Below, one piece after another: positions 26,328 through 35,923 of a DNA stretch of 64,000 bases (the stretch's first letter is position 1; each line of letters opens with the position of its first letter). A program made the position numbers and the translations under genes. Below the pieces are notes generated by a model. It made no database searches, was not told the DNA's origin, and worked only from the letters and a program-made list of their open reading frames with translations. The DNA is taken from NCBI GenBank assembly GCA_038240015.1, contig JBBSEF010000006.1, forward strand, positions 1-64,000, in the 5' to 3' direction. Source of the DNA: CAHJXF01 sp038240015 (GTDB lineage: Bacteria > Pseudomonadota > Gammaproteobacteria > Burkholderiales > Burkholderiaceae_D).

Positions 26328-27421
26328 TCGACTGGATCACGCTCAATGGGCAGTCGACGTTCGGCGCGGTGTGGCCGCTCGTCTGGAACGTCGTCAAGGT
26401 GATCGCCGTGGTCCTGCCGCTGATCATCTGCGTCGCTTACCTGACGCTTTGGGAGCGCAAGGTGATCGGCTGGATGCATGTGCGTATCGGTCCGAACCGC
26501 GTCGGACCTCTGGGGCTTTTGCAACCTTTTGCAGACGTGCTGAAGCTGCTGCTCAAAGAGATCATCGTTCCGTCCAGCGCGAGCAAGGGACTTTTCCTGA
26601 TCGCGCCGATGATGGCGATCATGCCGGCGATCGCGGCGTGGGCCGTGATTCCCTTCGGACCCGACGCGGCCGTGGGCAACGTCAACGCGGGCCTGCTCTA
26701 CATCATGGCGATCACGTCGCTCGAGGTGTACGGCATCATCATCGCAGGCTGGGCATCGAACTCGAAGTACGCGTTTCTCGGCGCGATGCGTGCGTCGGCT
26801 CAGATGGTCTCGTACGAGATTGCGATGGGCTTCGCGCTGGTCGTCGTGCTGATGGTCACGGGCAGCATGAACCTGACCGATATCGTCGCAAGTCAATCGC
26901 GCGGCACGTTCGCTTCCTGGGGCGTGGACTTCCTGTCGTGGAACTGGCTGCCTCTGTTGCCCATCATGCTCGTGTACTTCGTCTCGGGCGTGGCCGAGAC
27001 CAATCGCCATCCGTTCGACGTCGTCGAAGGCGAGTCCGAAATCGTCGCGGGTCACATGGTCGAGTATTCGGGCATGGGCTTCGCGATGTTCTTCCTCGCC
27101 GAGTACATGAACATGATCCTGATCTCGGCCTTGGCCTCGATCATGTTCCTCGGGGGCTGGTCCGCGCCGATCTCGTTCTCGCTCGTCGGCATGGAGACGC
27201 CGCAATGGATCGTCGACTCGATGGCGTTCTGGAACTGGGTGTGGTTGTTCGGCAAGACCGTGTTCATGGTCACGTTCTTCATCTGGTTTCGCGCGACCTT
27301 TCCGCGCTATCGCTACGACCAGATCATGCGGCTCGGCTGGAAGGTCTTCATCCCGCTGACGATCGCATGGCTGATGTTTGTCGGGCTGTGGATGCAGACG
27401 CCGTGGAATATTTGGAAGTGA
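26324..27421 (+). CDS. nuoH: NADH-quinone oxidoreductase subunit H
   Basis: 365-residue membrane subunit that forms part of the quinone chamber. Signatures: LWERKVIGWMHVRIGPNRVGP near residues 43-63, and AETNRHPFDVVEGESEIVAG. About eight membrane segments. Start ATG overlaps the nuoG stop by four bases; longer in-frame starts inside nuoG do not encode membrane-protein sequence. Confidence 0.97.
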   Translation: MIDWITLNGQSTFGAVWPLVWNVVKVIAVVLPLIICVAYLTLWERKVIGWMHVRIGPNRVGPLGLLQPFADVLKLLLKEIIVPSSASKGLFLIAPMMAIMPAIAAWAVIPFGPDAAVGNVNAGLLYIMAITSLEVYGIIIAGWASNSKYAFLGAMRASAQMVSYEIAMGFALVVVLMVTGSMNLTDIVASQSRGTFASWGVDFLSWNWLPLLPIMLVYFVSGVAETNRHPFDVVEGESEIVAGHMVEYSGMGFAMFFLAEYMNMILISALASIMFLGGWSAPISFSLVGMETPQWIVDSMAFWNWVWLFGKTVFMVTFFIWFRATFPRYRYDQIMRLGWKVFIPLTIAWLMFVGLWMQTPWNIWK

Positions 27422-27461
27422 TTCGCGAAGTACACATGCAAATGAATCCGGAAACCGCGCG

Positions 27462-27950
27462 ATGACCGCCATCAAGGACTTCCTTTCCAGCCTGATGCTG
27501 AGCGAATTGCTCAAAGGCATGGCCCTCACGGGGCGCTATATGTTCGCGCGCAAGATCACCGTGCAATTTCCCGAAGAGAAGACGCCGAAGTCGCCGCGTT
27601 TTCGAGGCCTGCACGCGTTGCGTCGCTATCCCAATGGTGAAGAGCGTTGCATCGCCTGCAAGTTGTGCGAAGCGGTGTGTCCTGCGCTCGCGATCACGAT
27701 CGAGTCCGAGGTCCGCGCCGACGGCACGCGCCGCACGACGCGCTACGACATCGATCTGGTCAAGTGCATCTTCTGCGGCTTTTGCGAAGAGAGCTGTCCG
27801 GTCGATTCGATCGTCGAGACCGACATACTCGAATACCACGGAGAGAAGCGAGGCGACCTGCACTACACGAAAGAGATGTTGCTCGCGGTGGGCGACCGCT
27901 ACGAAAAAGAAATCGCTGCCGCGCGTGAAGCGGACGCTCCTTATCGTTGA
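27462..27950 (+). CDS. nuoI: NADH-quinone oxidoreductase subunit I
   Basis: 162 residues with two ferredoxin-type 4Fe-4S motifs: Cys63, 66, 69, 73 (CIACKLCEAVCP) and Cys102, 105, 108, 112 (CIFCGFCEESCP), which hold clusters N6a and N6b that pass electrons toward NuoB. Start ATG chosen 40 bp after nuoH to give the standard length. Confidence 0.97.
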   Translation: MTAIKDFLSSLMLSELLKGMALTGRYMFARKITVQFPEEKTPKSPRFRGLHALRRYPNGEERCIACKLCEAVCPALAITIESEVRADGTRRTTRYDIDLVKCIFCGFCEESCPVDSIVETDILEYHGEKRGDLHYTKEMLLAVGDRYEKEIAAAREADAPYR

Positions 27951-27996
27951 GCCTTATGGCTGACCGATCTTCAACACGCTAGCGATCGACGACTAG

Positions 27997-28602
27997 ATGG
28001 ACTTCAAGGCTCTGCTCTTCTACCTCTTCGCGTTCGTCGCCGTTTACGCGGGGCTGCGCGTCGTGACGGCAAAGAACCCGGTGCACGCCGCGTTGCATCT
28101 GGTGCTCGCGTTCTTCACGACGGCCGCGATCTGGATGCTGCTCAAGGCCGAGTTCCTCGCGATCGCGCTGGTACTGGTCTATGTCGGCGCGGTGATGGTG
28201 CTGTTCCTGTTCGTCGTGATGATGGTCGACATCAACTTCGACAAACTGCGCGAAGGCTTCTGGACCAACCTGCCGCTCGCCGCGGGCGTGGGCGTGGTGA
28301 TTGTGCTCGAGATGGCCTTCGTGTTGCTCAAGACCTTCATTCTTCCCGAGAGCGCTGCGAACACCCTGGTCATTCCGCCGGGCAGCAGCAACACGCGTGA
28401 ACTCGGGCGGTTGATCTATACCGACTATGTCTATGCGTTCGAGGTCGCGGCGGTGGTGCTGCTGGTCGCGATCGTCGCGGCGGTTGCGTTGACCCTACGC
28501 ACGCGCAAAGACACGAAGGGGCAGGACCCCAACAAGCAGATCGCCGTGAAGGCCGCGGACCGCATGCGGATCGTGACGATGGCTTCGGAGAAGCGAGAGT
28601 GA
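27997..28602 (+). CDS. nuoJ: NADH-quinone oxidoreductase subunit J
   Basis: 201-residue membrane subunit with five hydrophobic segments. Conserved features are NPVHAALHLVLAFF near the N-terminus and AEFLAIALVLVYVGAVMVLF, the segment with the pi-bulge helix important for proton coupling. C-terminal 35 residues are soluble and charged. nuoK follows after one base. Confidence 0.96.
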   Translation: MDFKALLFYLFAFVAVYAGLRVVTAKNPVHAALHLVLAFFTTAAIWMLLKAEFLAIALVLVYVGAVMVLFLFVVMMVDINFDKLREGFWTNLPLAAGVGVVIVLEMAFVLLKTFILPESAANTLVIPPGSSNTRELGRLIYTDYVYAFEVAAVVLLVAIVAAVALTLRTRKDTKGQDPNKQIAVKAADRMRIVTMASEKRE

Positions 28603-28603
28603 A

Positions 28604-28909
28604 GTGCTGAGCCTCGCCCACTATCTCGTGTTCGGCGCGATCCTGTTTGCGATCAGCGTCATCGGCATTTTTCTGAATCGTCGCAACATCATCGTGCTGT
28701 TGATGGCGATCGAGTTGATGCTGCTCGCGGTCAACACCAACTTCATCGCGTTCTCGAACTACCTCGGCGACTACGGCGGCCAGGTGTTCGTGTTCTTCAT
28801 CCTGACGGTGGCTGCGGCAGAGTCGGCGATCGGCCTCGCGATCCTGGTGCTGTTGTTCCGCAACCTCGACACCATCAACGTCGAAGACCTCGACAAGCTG
28901 CAAGGCTGA
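28604..28909 (+). CDS. nuoK: NADH-quinone oxidoreductase subunit K
   Basis: 101 residues, three membrane helices, the usual NuoK length. Contains the buried acidic residues expected in proton translocation (LLMAIELMLLAVN and a Glu in TVAAAESAIGLAILVLLFR). GTG start one base after nuoJ; no suitable ATG. Confidence 0.96.
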   Translation: MLSLAHYLVFGAILFAISVIGIFLNRRNIIVLLMAIELMLLAVNTNFIAFSNYLGDYGGQVFVFFILTVAAAESAIGLAILVLLFRNLDTINVEDLDKLQG

Positions 28910-28913
28910 TGCG

Positions 28914-31007
28914 ATGAACGCGACATCAATAACCATGTCCCCCACGATGCTCGCGATCGTTCCGCTCGCGCCTCTTGCGGGCGCCATCATCGCCGGGCTC
29001 TTCGGTCAGGCGATCGGCCGCGCGAACTCGCATCGCGTGGCGATACTCGGCGTTGCGATTTCGTTCGTGCTTTCGGTATTGGTCTTGATCGACGTGATGC
29101 ACGGTGCGCGCTTCGATCAGGCCCTCTACATCTGGGCGCAGGTCGGCGACATCAAGTTCGAGATCGGTTTCCTGATCGACTCGCTGACCGCGTTGATGAT
29201 GGTGGTCGTGAGCTTCGTCTCGCTGATGGTGCACATCTACACGATCGGCTACATGGCCGACGACCCCGGCTATCAGCGCTTCTTCTCGTACATCTCGCTG
29301 TTCACGTTCTCGATGCTGATGCTGGTCATGGCCAACAACATGCTCCAGCTCTTCTTCGGATGGGAAGCGGTGGGGCTGATGTCGTACCTGCTGATCGGAT
29401 TCTGGTACACGCGGCCGACCGCGATCTACGCGAACCTGAAGGCCTTTCTCGTCAACCGAGTCGGCGATTTCGGATTCATTCTCGGCATCGGACTCTTGCT
29501 CGCGTACGCGGGCTCGATGCATTACGCCGACGTGTTCGCGAAAGGCGAAGAACTCGCGAAGCTCACGCTACCGGGCACGAGCTGGATGCTGATCACGGTC
29601 GCGTGCATCTGTCTGTTCATCGGCGCGATGGGCAAGTCGGCGCAGTTCCCGCTGCATGTCTGGCTGCCTGATTCGATGGAGGGTCCCACACCGATCTCCG
29701 CGCTGATCCACGCGGCAACGATGGTGACGGCCGGCATCTTCATGGTCGCGCGCTTCTCGCCGCTGTTCGAGTTGTCGGACACGGCGTTGTCGTTCGTGTT
29801 GATCGTCGGCGCGATCACCGCGCTCTTCATGGGCTTTCTCGGCGTCATCCAGAACGACATCAAGAGAGTCGTCGCTTATTCGACGCTCTCGCAACTCGGC
29901 TACATGACGGTCGCGCTCGGCGCGTCCGCATATTCGGGCGCGATCTTCCACTTGATGACGCACGCCTTCTTCAAGGCGCTGCTGTTTCTCGCGGCGGGAT
30001 CGGTCATCCTCGGCATGCATCACGATCAAGATATCCGCAACATGGGCGGCGTGAAGAAGTACATGCCGATCACGTGGATCACGTCGCTGATCGGCTCGCT
30101 TGCGTTGATCGGCACACCGTTTTTCTCGGGCTTCTACTCGAAGGACTCGATCATCGAGGCGGTCGGTGAATCGCACATCGCGGGGTCTGGCTTCGCGTAT
30201 TTCGCGGTCACGATCAGCGTGTTCGTGACGGCGCTGTATTCGTTTCGCATGTTCTTTCTCGTCTTCCACGGGAAGGAGCGGTTCGGGCAGGCGCGCGCGC
30301 ATACGCACGATCAGGCGCGCGATCATGCGCACGACGCCTCGGCGAAGCTGGACGTGCACGAAGCGAGCGCGAGCCACGACGAGGACGCACATGAAGAGCA
30401 TCACGGCCTTGCACCGGGAGAGAAGCCGCACGAGACGTCGTGGGTCATCACGCTGCCGCTGATCCTGCTTGCGATCCCGTCGGTCGTGATCGGCTTCTTC
30501 ACCATCGGCCCGCTGCTCTATGGCGACTTCTTCAAGGGCGCGATTGTCATCGGCGAGAACCATCACGCGATGGAAAAGCTCGCCGAAGAATTCCACGGCG
30601 CGTTTCTGATGGGCTTGCATGCATTCGTCAGCGCGCCGTTCTGGCTCGCGTTGGCCGGCGTCGTCGTCGCGTGGTACCTGTACCTCGTCCATCCCGCGCT
30701 GCCCGCGAAGATTCAGGCGCGCACCGGCTGGCTCTATCGGCTGCTCGACAACAAGTACTACGCGGACCGCTTCAACGAGATCGTGTTCGCTGCGGGCGCG
30801 CGCCGTTTGGGCCGAGGCCTGTGGAGACGCGGCGACCAATCGTTCATCGATGGCGTCGTCGTCAACGGCAGCGCGCGTTTGGTCGGCTGGTTCGCGTCCG
30901 TGGTGCGCACCGCGCAGACCGGCTATATCTATCACTACGCGTTCGCCATGATCATCGGCGTGCTCGTATTGATGTCCTGGTTCGTGCTGCGGCAGCCGGC
31001 GCATTGA
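28914..31007 (+). CDS. nuoL: NADH-quinone oxidoreductase subunit L
   Basis: 697-residue antiporter-like subunit at the distal end of the membrane arm. Signatures include WEAVGLMSYLLIGFW, the LPDSMEGPTPISALIHAATMV segment with catalytic Lys/His, and a long C-terminal lateral helix region. A hydrophilic insert near residues 461-505 is rich in His and Asp (THDQARDHAHD, then HDEDAHEEHH), a feature seen in several betaproteobacterial NuoL proteins. Followed by an 83-bp gap, the longest inside the operon. Confidence 0.97.
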   Translation: MNATSITMSPTMLAIVPLAPLAGAIIAGLFGQAIGRANSHRVAILGVAISFVLSVLVLIDVMHGARFDQALYIWAQVGDIKFEIGFLIDSLTALMMVVVSFVSLMVHIYTIGYMADDPGYQRFFSYISLFTFSMLMLVMANNMLQLFFGWEAVGLMSYLLIGFWYTRPTAIYANLKAFLVNRVGDFGFILGIGLLLAYAGSMHYADVFAKGEELAKLTLPGTSWMLITVACICLFIGAMGKSAQFPLHVWLPDSMEGPTPISALIHAATMVTAGIFMVARFSPLFELSDTALSFVLIVGAITALFMGFLGVIQNDIKRVVAYSTLSQLGYMTVALGASAYSGAIFHLMTHAFFKALLFLAAGSVILGMHHDQDIRNMGGVKKYMPITWITSLIGSLALIGTPFFSGFYSKDSIIEAVGESHIAGSGFAYFAVTISVFVTALYSFRMFFLVFHGKERFGQARAHTHDQARDHAHDASAKLDVHEASASHDEDAHEEHHGLAPGEKPHETSWVITLPLILLAIPSVVIGFFTIGPLLYGDFFKGAIVIGENHHAMEKLAEEFHGAFLMGLHAFVSAPFWLALAGVVVAWYLYLVHPALPAKIQARTGWLYRLLDNKYYADRFNEIVFAAGARRLGRGLWRRGDQSFIDGVVVNGSARLVGWFASVVRTAQTGYIYHYAFAMIIGVLVLMSWFVLRQPAH

Positions 31008-31090
31008 TCGAGAAAGTTCCATGAGCGCGACGCCGCGTACATCGCTGGAATGCGCGCGAGTTGTGTGAGAGCGCGGCCGAAAATAACAAG

Positions 31091-32575
31091 ATGCATTCAT
31101 CCATTCCCTACCTCAGCCTGTCGATCTGGATCCCGATCGTCTCCGGCCTCGTGCTGCTCGCGATCGGCCGCGACGATCGCGCGCGCATGGTGAGATGGTT
31201 CGCTCTCGCCGCAGCGATCGTCGGCTTTCTCGTCACGATCCCGCTCTACACCGGCTTCGATACCGGCACGGCCGCGATGCAATTCGTCGAGCAGGCGCCG
31301 TGGATCGAACGCTTCGCAGTCAACTACGCGCTCGGCATCGACGGCATCGCGCTGTGGTTCGTGCTGCTGACGGCCTTCATCACCGTCGTCACCGTCATCT
31401 CTGCGTGGGAAGTGATCGAAGAGAACGTCGCCGGCTACATGGCGTCGTTCCTGATCCTGTCGGGCCTCATGATCGGCGTGTTCTGCGCAACCGATGGATT
31501 GCTCTTCTACATCTTCTTCGAGTCGACGCTGATCCCGATGTATCTCATCATCGGCATCTGGGGCGGCGCCAATCGCGTCTATGCGTCGATCAAGTTCTTC
31601 CTCTACACCTTCCTCGGTTCGCTTCTGACGCTGGTCGCGATCATCTACCTCTGGTACAAGTCCGGCGGAAGTTTCGAGATCGCGACCTGGCACAAGCTGC
31701 CGCTGCCTATCGAAGCGCAGACGCTGATCTTCATCGCGTTCTTCATGGCGTTCGCGGTCAAGGTGCCGATGTGGCCGGTGCATACCTGGCTGCCCGACGC
31801 GCACGTCGAGGCGCCGACCGGCGGCTCCGTGGTATTGGCCGCGATCCTGCTCAAGCTCGGGGCTTACGGCTTCGTGCGCTTCTCACTGCCGATCGCGCCC
31901 GACGCGAGCCACCAGTTGTCGGGCTTCGTGATCGCGCTGTCGCTGGTCGCGGTGATCTACATCGGCTTCGTCGCGCTGGTGCAGACCGACATGAAGAAGC
32001 TGGTCGCGTATACGTCGATCGCGCACATGGGTTTCGTCACGCTCGGTTTCTTCATCTTCAGCGAACTCGGCATGGAAGGCGCGATCGCGCAGATGATCTC
32101 GCACGGCTTCGTGTCCGGCGCGATGTTCCTGTGCATCGGCGTGCTCTACGATCGGGTGCACTCGCGATTGATCGCCGACTACGGCGGCGTGGTCAACACG
32201 ATGCCGAAGTTCGCCGCCTTCTTCATGCTGTTCTCGATGGCCAATTGCGGGCTGCCGGCGACTTCGGGCTTCGTCGGCGAGTTCATGGTGATCCTCGCGG
32301 CCGTGCGCTTCAATTTCTGGATCGGCTTGCTCGCAGCCGTGGCCTTGATCCTCGGCGCGGCCTATTCGCTTTGGATGTACAAGCGCGTCGCCTTCGGTGC
32401 GGTTGCGAACGACAAGGTCGCCGCGTTGAAGGACATCGGCGCGCGCGAGTTCCTGATGCTGGGGTTGCTCGCGGCTGCGACGCTCTACATGGGCATCGTG
32501 CCCAAGCCCTTCACCGACGTGATGCACGCCTCGGTCGTGAACCTGTTGGCGCACGTCGCGCAGACCAAGCTGTGA
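31091..32575 (+). CDS. nuoM: NADH-quinone oxidoreductase subunit M
   Basis: 494-residue antiporter-like proton-pumping subunit with about 14 membrane segments. Signatures: FFESTLIPMYLIIGIWGG, WPVHTWLPDAHVEAPTGGSV, and LVAYTSIAHMGFVTLG. The ATG at 31091 gives a normal N-terminus; the weak purine-rich AAATAACAAG is the only likely ribosome-binding site. Confidence 0.96.
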   Translation: MHSSIPYLSLSIWIPIVSGLVLLAIGRDDRARMVRWFALAAAIVGFLVTIPLYTGFDTGTAAMQFVEQAPWIERFAVNYALGIDGIALWFVLLTAFITVVTVISAWEVIEENVAGYMASFLILSGLMIGVFCATDGLLFYIFFESTLIPMYLIIGIWGGANRVYASIKFFLYTFLGSLLTLVAIIYLWYKSGGSFEIATWHKLPLPIEAQTLIFIAFFMAFAVKVPMWPVHTWLPDAHVEAPTGGSVVLAAILLKLGAYGFVRFSLPIAPDASHQLSGFVIALSLVAVIYIGFVALVQTDMKKLVAYTSIAHMGFVTLGFFIFSELGMEGAIAQMISHGFVSGAMFLCIGVLYDRVHSRLIADYGGVVNTMPKFAAFFMLFSMANCGLPATSGFVGEFMVILAAVRFNFWIGLLAAVALILGAAYSLWMYKRVAFGAVANDKVAALKDIGAREFLMLGLLAAATLYMGIVPKPFTDVMHASVVNLLAHVAQTKL

Positions 32576-32597
32576 TCCAAGCCCAACCCCTCACGTC

Positions 32598-34109
32598 ATG
32601 AACCCCGTCGTCTTCCCCAACATCGATCTCATCCCCGCGTACCCGGAGATATTTCTTCTGATCGCCGCATCCGCGGTGTTGCTGGTCGACATGTTCATGT
32701 CCGACGCACGCCGTCTCGTCACCTATTGGCTGAGCATCGCGACGCTCACGGTCTGCGCGATCCTGAGCGCGCTCTACCTGATCGACGGCAGCACCTGGTA
32801 CACCTTCGGCAACATGTTCGTCGGCGATCCGATGGCGAACCTGCTCAAGCTCGCAACCTCGATCGCGGTGATCATCACGCTGATCTACTCGCACGACTAC
32901 ATGGTCGATCGCGGCATCGTGTCGGGCGAGCGCGGCGGCGAATTCTATCCGCTGGTGCTGTTCTCGGTGCTCGGCCAGTTCGTGATGATCTCGGCCAACA
33001 ATTTTCTGTCGGTGTATCTCGGCCTCGAATTGATGTCGCTGTCGTTCTATGCCTTGGTCGCGCTGCGTCGCGATCACACCGCTTCGACCGAAGCATCGAT
33101 GAAGTATTTCATCCTCGGCGCGCTGTCGTCGGGCTTTCTGCTGTACGGCATGTCGATGCTCTACGGCGCGACCGGCACGCTCGATCTGACGATGCTCTCG
33201 AAACAGCTCGATGCCGGCATCGCCAATCGAACCATCCTGGTGTTCGGCCTGGTGTTCATCGTCGCGGGTCTCGCTTTCAAGCTGGGTGCGGTGCCGTTCC
33301 ACATGTGGATTCCCGACGTCTATCAGGGCGCGCCGTCGGCGGTGACGCTGGTGGTGGGCGGGGCGCCCAAGCTCGCGGCCTTCGCGATCGTGTTGCGCCT
33401 GCTCGTCGAAGGGATGATCGCGCTCGCGTTCGATTGGCAGCAGATGCTGATCATCCTCGCGGTGCTGTCGCTCGGGCTCGGCAACATCGCGGCGATCGCG
33501 CAGACCAGCGTCAAGCGAATGCTCGGCTACTCGACGATCTCGCACATGGGCTTCCTGTTGCTCGGCATGCTCGCGGGCATCATCAACGGCAATGCCTACT
33601 CGGCGGCGAGCGCATACAGCTCGGCGCTGTTCTACGCCGTCATTTACGCGTTGACGACGTGCGCGGCGTTTGGCGTCCTGCTCGCGATGTCCAGGAATGG
33701 CTACGAGGCCGATCACATCGACGACTTCAAGGGCCTGCATCGCCGCAACCCGTGGGCCGCGCTGGTGATGCTGATCACGATGTTCTCGTTGGCCGGCGTG
33801 CCGCCGACGGTGGGCTTCTATGCGAAGTTCTCGGTGCTCGCGGCGGCGTTCGCGACCGGCGCGGTATGGCTGGTGGTGTTCGCTGTGATGATGTCGCTGG
33901 TCGGCGCGTATTACTACTTGCGCATCGTCAAGCTGATGTACTTCGACGCGCCGGTGGCCGAAGCGGCGATCGCAGGCGCAGGCAGCGGTCGCATCGATGC
34001 GCGCATCGTGCTGGTCGTCAACGGCGTTGCGTTGCTGGTCCTCGGCATCCTCCCCGATGGACTGATGCAGGCCTGCGTGAGCGCGATGGCGCGCACGCTC
34101 GCGAGCTGA
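32598..34109 (+). CDS. nuoN: NADH-quinone oxidoreductase subunit N
   Basis: 503 residues, last subunit of the operon and the third antiporter-like proton channel. Signatures: SVYLGLELMSLSFYALVALRR, KLGAVPFHMWIPDVYQGAP, and MLGYSTISHMGFLLLGML. Begins 22 bp after nuoM. No obvious terminator follows; the NUDIX gene begins within 50 bp and may be co-transcribed. Confidence 0.97.
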   Translation: MNPVVFPNIDLIPAYPEIFLLIAASAVLLVDMFMSDARRLVTYWLSIATLTVCAILSALYLIDGSTWYTFGNMFVGDPMANLLKLATSIAVIITLIYSHDYMVDRGIVSGERGGEFYPLVLFSVLGQFVMISANNFLSVYLGLELMSLSFYALVALRRDHTASTEASMKYFILGALSSGFLLYGMSMLYGATGTLDLTMLSKQLDAGIANRTILVFGLVFIVAGLAFKLGAVPFHMWIPDVYQGAPSAVTLVVGGAPKLAAFAIVLRLLVEGMIALAFDWQQMLIILAVLSLGLGNIAAIAQTSVKRMLGYSTISHMGFLLLGMLAGIINGNAYSAASAYSSALFYAVIYALTTCAAFGVLLAMSRNGYEADHIDDFKGLHRRNPWAALVMLITMFSLAGVPPTVGFYAKFSVLAAAFATGAVWLVVFAVMMSLVGAYYYLRIVKLMYFDAPVAEAAIAGAGSGRIDARIVLVVNGVALLVLGILPDGLMQACVSAMARTLAS

Positions 34110-34158
34110 CGCGCCGTGCACGCGCGGTCGATGCGCAATCGATGAGCCCGCGATCGCC

Positions 34159-34737
34159 ATGAGCGACGACAGCCATCTCGCCGCGCATCTCGCGGAGATC
34201 ACGCTCAAGTCCGAACGCGTGTTCGACGGCGTGTTCCTGCACGCCAATCGCGACACGGTGCGCCTGCCAGACGGCAAGGAGACCGCGCGCGAATACATCC
34301 TGCATCCGGGCGCGGTGATGATGATTCCGCTGACGGGCGACGGGCAGGTCGTGATGGAGCGGCAATGGCGGCATCCGCTGTCGCGCGCCTTCATCGAATT
34401 TCCCGCAGGCAAGATCGACGCGGGAGAGCCGCCGCTTGCGACCTGCGTGCGCGAGTTGCGCGAAGAGACCGGCTACAGTGCCGAGCGCTTCACGTTGCTC
34501 GCAACGATCAACAACGCGATTTCGTATTCGAACGAGCACATCGACATCTATCTCGCCGAAGGTTTGACCGCGGGCGAACGCAAGCTCGACGACGGCGAGT
34601 TTCTCGATGTGTTCACGGTGCCTGCGCCGCAAGTGCTGGCCTGGGTTCGCGACGGCACGATCACCGACGTGAAGACCATCATCGGCGCGTTCTGGTTGGA
34701 GAAGATCTTGAGCGGGGCGTGGCCGCGTCGTAACTAG
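34159..34737 (+). CDS. NUDIX hydrolase, ADP-ribose pyrophosphatase type
   Basis: 192 residues with the complete Nudix box at 84-106 (GKIDAGEPPLATCVREL, then REETGY), the FIEFPAGKID context typical of ADP-ribose pyrophosphatases (NudF-like), and an N-terminal dimerisation region. It would hydrolyse ADP-ribose or a similar nucleotide sugar. In betaproteobacteria a gene like this often follows nuoN. Its TAG stop shares the palindromic CTAG (34734-34737) with the stop of the convergent FAD oxidoreductase. Confidence 0.92.
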   Translation: MSDDSHLAAHLAEITLKSERVFDGVFLHANRDTVRLPDGKETAREYILHPGAVMMIPLTGDGQVVMERQWRHPLSRAFIEFPAGKIDAGEPPLATCVRELREETGYSAERFTLLATINNAISYSNEHIDIYLAEGLTAGERKLDDGEFLDVFTVPAPQVLAWVRDGTITDVKTIIGAFWLEKILSGAWPRRN

Positions 34738-35915
34738 AGGATGCCGCGTTCCGCATACGGCTCCGATCTCTCGACTCGGCCGAAGCCGAAGCGCGACACG
34801 TCGAGAGTGAGAAAGCGTCCATGCACGATCAGTTCGGTCAGGGCCAGGCCCGCGGCCGGGGCGTGCATCATGCCGTGACCGGAGAAGCCGGCGATCACGT
34901 AGAAATTGTCCAGGCGTCCGGACCAGTTGCCGATGATCGGATTGCCGTCGAGCTCGCATTGTTCGTACAGGCCCGACCACGTGCAATGGCATCTCGCCGA
35001 TTCGAGGGGCGGAAAGCGGTGCGCCAGGGCAGGCCAGACCACGCGTTCGAAATAGCCGTGGTCGACGTCGAAGTTGAAGCCGCGCGGCTCGTTGCCGTCC
35101 ACCAGGCCGCCGGAGAATCCTCTGCCTTCCGAACGGAAGGCAAGGCGGTTGAGGTCCTTCACGTAAGGGAGCGGCTCGATCGGATTGCCGCACGTGAAGT
35201 AGTGCTCGAAGCGGCGCAATGGCGATACCGGTAGCGGCATTCCCACCATCGCACTCACTCGCCCAGCCCATGCACCGGCGGCATTGACGAAACGATCGGC
35301 GGTCATGCGGGCGCCGCTTGCGAGGCTCGCCAGTCGTACCGCCCCGTCAGCCGTTTCCAACGACACGACGCGATCCTTGACGAAGCTGACGCCTAGCGAT
35401 TGCGCCTTGCGCCGAAAGCCCTGCAGCAATCCGTTCGGATCGCACCAGCCATCGCGCCTGGAGTGAACGCCGCCGCCGAGGTCGTCGACTCGCATCGACG
35501 GAAACCTTGCACGCAGTTCTGTCGGGCACAGCAATTCCACATCGCATCCATGTGCACGTTGCGTTTCGAAGTTCGCTTCGAGCCTTGCCATTTCCGCTGG
35601 CGGCACGATGGAAAGGTAGCCACCCTCCACCCAGTCCACGGGAGCTGGACGGTCATCGACCGTCATCGTCTGCGCGAAGCGGCGGATGAAAGCGATGCTC
35701 CACTTCGACATCTCGATGTTCTCGGGACAGGAAAACAGCACGCGAGCGCCTCCGGAGGCGCGCAAGGTCGAACAGAATTCGTAGGTCGGATCGGGTTCGA
35801 CCACGCAAATGTCGGCGCTCGGCGCCTCCCGTTTCAGGAAGTAGGCGGTGCTGCAACCCATGATGCCGCCGCCGATGATGACGATGTCGAATTGTCGAGG
35901 CGAAAGTGCGGACAC
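34734..35915 (-). CDS. FAD-dependent oxidoreductase, DAO (DadA/glycine oxidase) family
   Basis: 393 residues from a GTG start. Dinucleotide-binding motif DIVIIGGGIMGCSTAY (10-25) at the N-terminus and the DAO-type C-terminal FAD segment NFYVIAGFSGHGMMHAPAAGLALTE. LRASGGARVLFSCPENI is typical of sarcosine/dimethylglycine dehydrogenase-like members. It likely oxidises an amine or amino acid. The substrate cannot be read out. The membrane-protein gene upstream ends 8 bp before the GTG, so the two are probably an operon. Confidence 0.85.
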   Translation of the reverse strand: MSALSPRQFDIVIIGGGIMGCSTAYFLKREAPSADICVVEPDPTYEFCSTLRASGGARVLFSCPENIEMSKWSIAFIRRFAQTMTVDDRPAPVDWVEGGYLSIVPPAEMARLEANFETQRAHGCDVELLCPTELRARFPSMRVDDLGGGVHSRRDGWCDPNGLLQGFRRKAQSLGVSFVKDRVVSLETADGAVRLASLASGARMTADRFVNAAGAWAGRVSAMVGMPLPVSPLRRFEHYFTCGNPIEPLPYVKDLNRLAFRSEGRGFSGGLVDGNEPRGFNFDVDHGYFERVVWPALAHRFPPLESARCHCTWSGLYEQCELDGNPIIGNWSGRLDNFYVIAGFSGHGMMHAPAAGLALTELIVHGRFLTLDVSRFGFGRVERSEPYAERGIL

Positions 35916-35923
35916 GACGGACC

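Noticed and set aside
30294..30430. His-rich insert in NuoL as a novel metal-binding domain
   Set aside because: Comparable His/Asp-rich loops at this place are familiar in betaproteobacterial NuoL proteins.
31021..31068. Short ATG frame (16 codons including stop) between nuoL and nuoM
   Set aside because: No clear ribosome-binding site, no conservation evidence, and length is within chance expectation.
29568..31100. 510-codon minus-strand frame opposite nuoL
   Set aside because: Arg/His/Asp-rich shadow of the membrane-protein gene; no recognisable domain.
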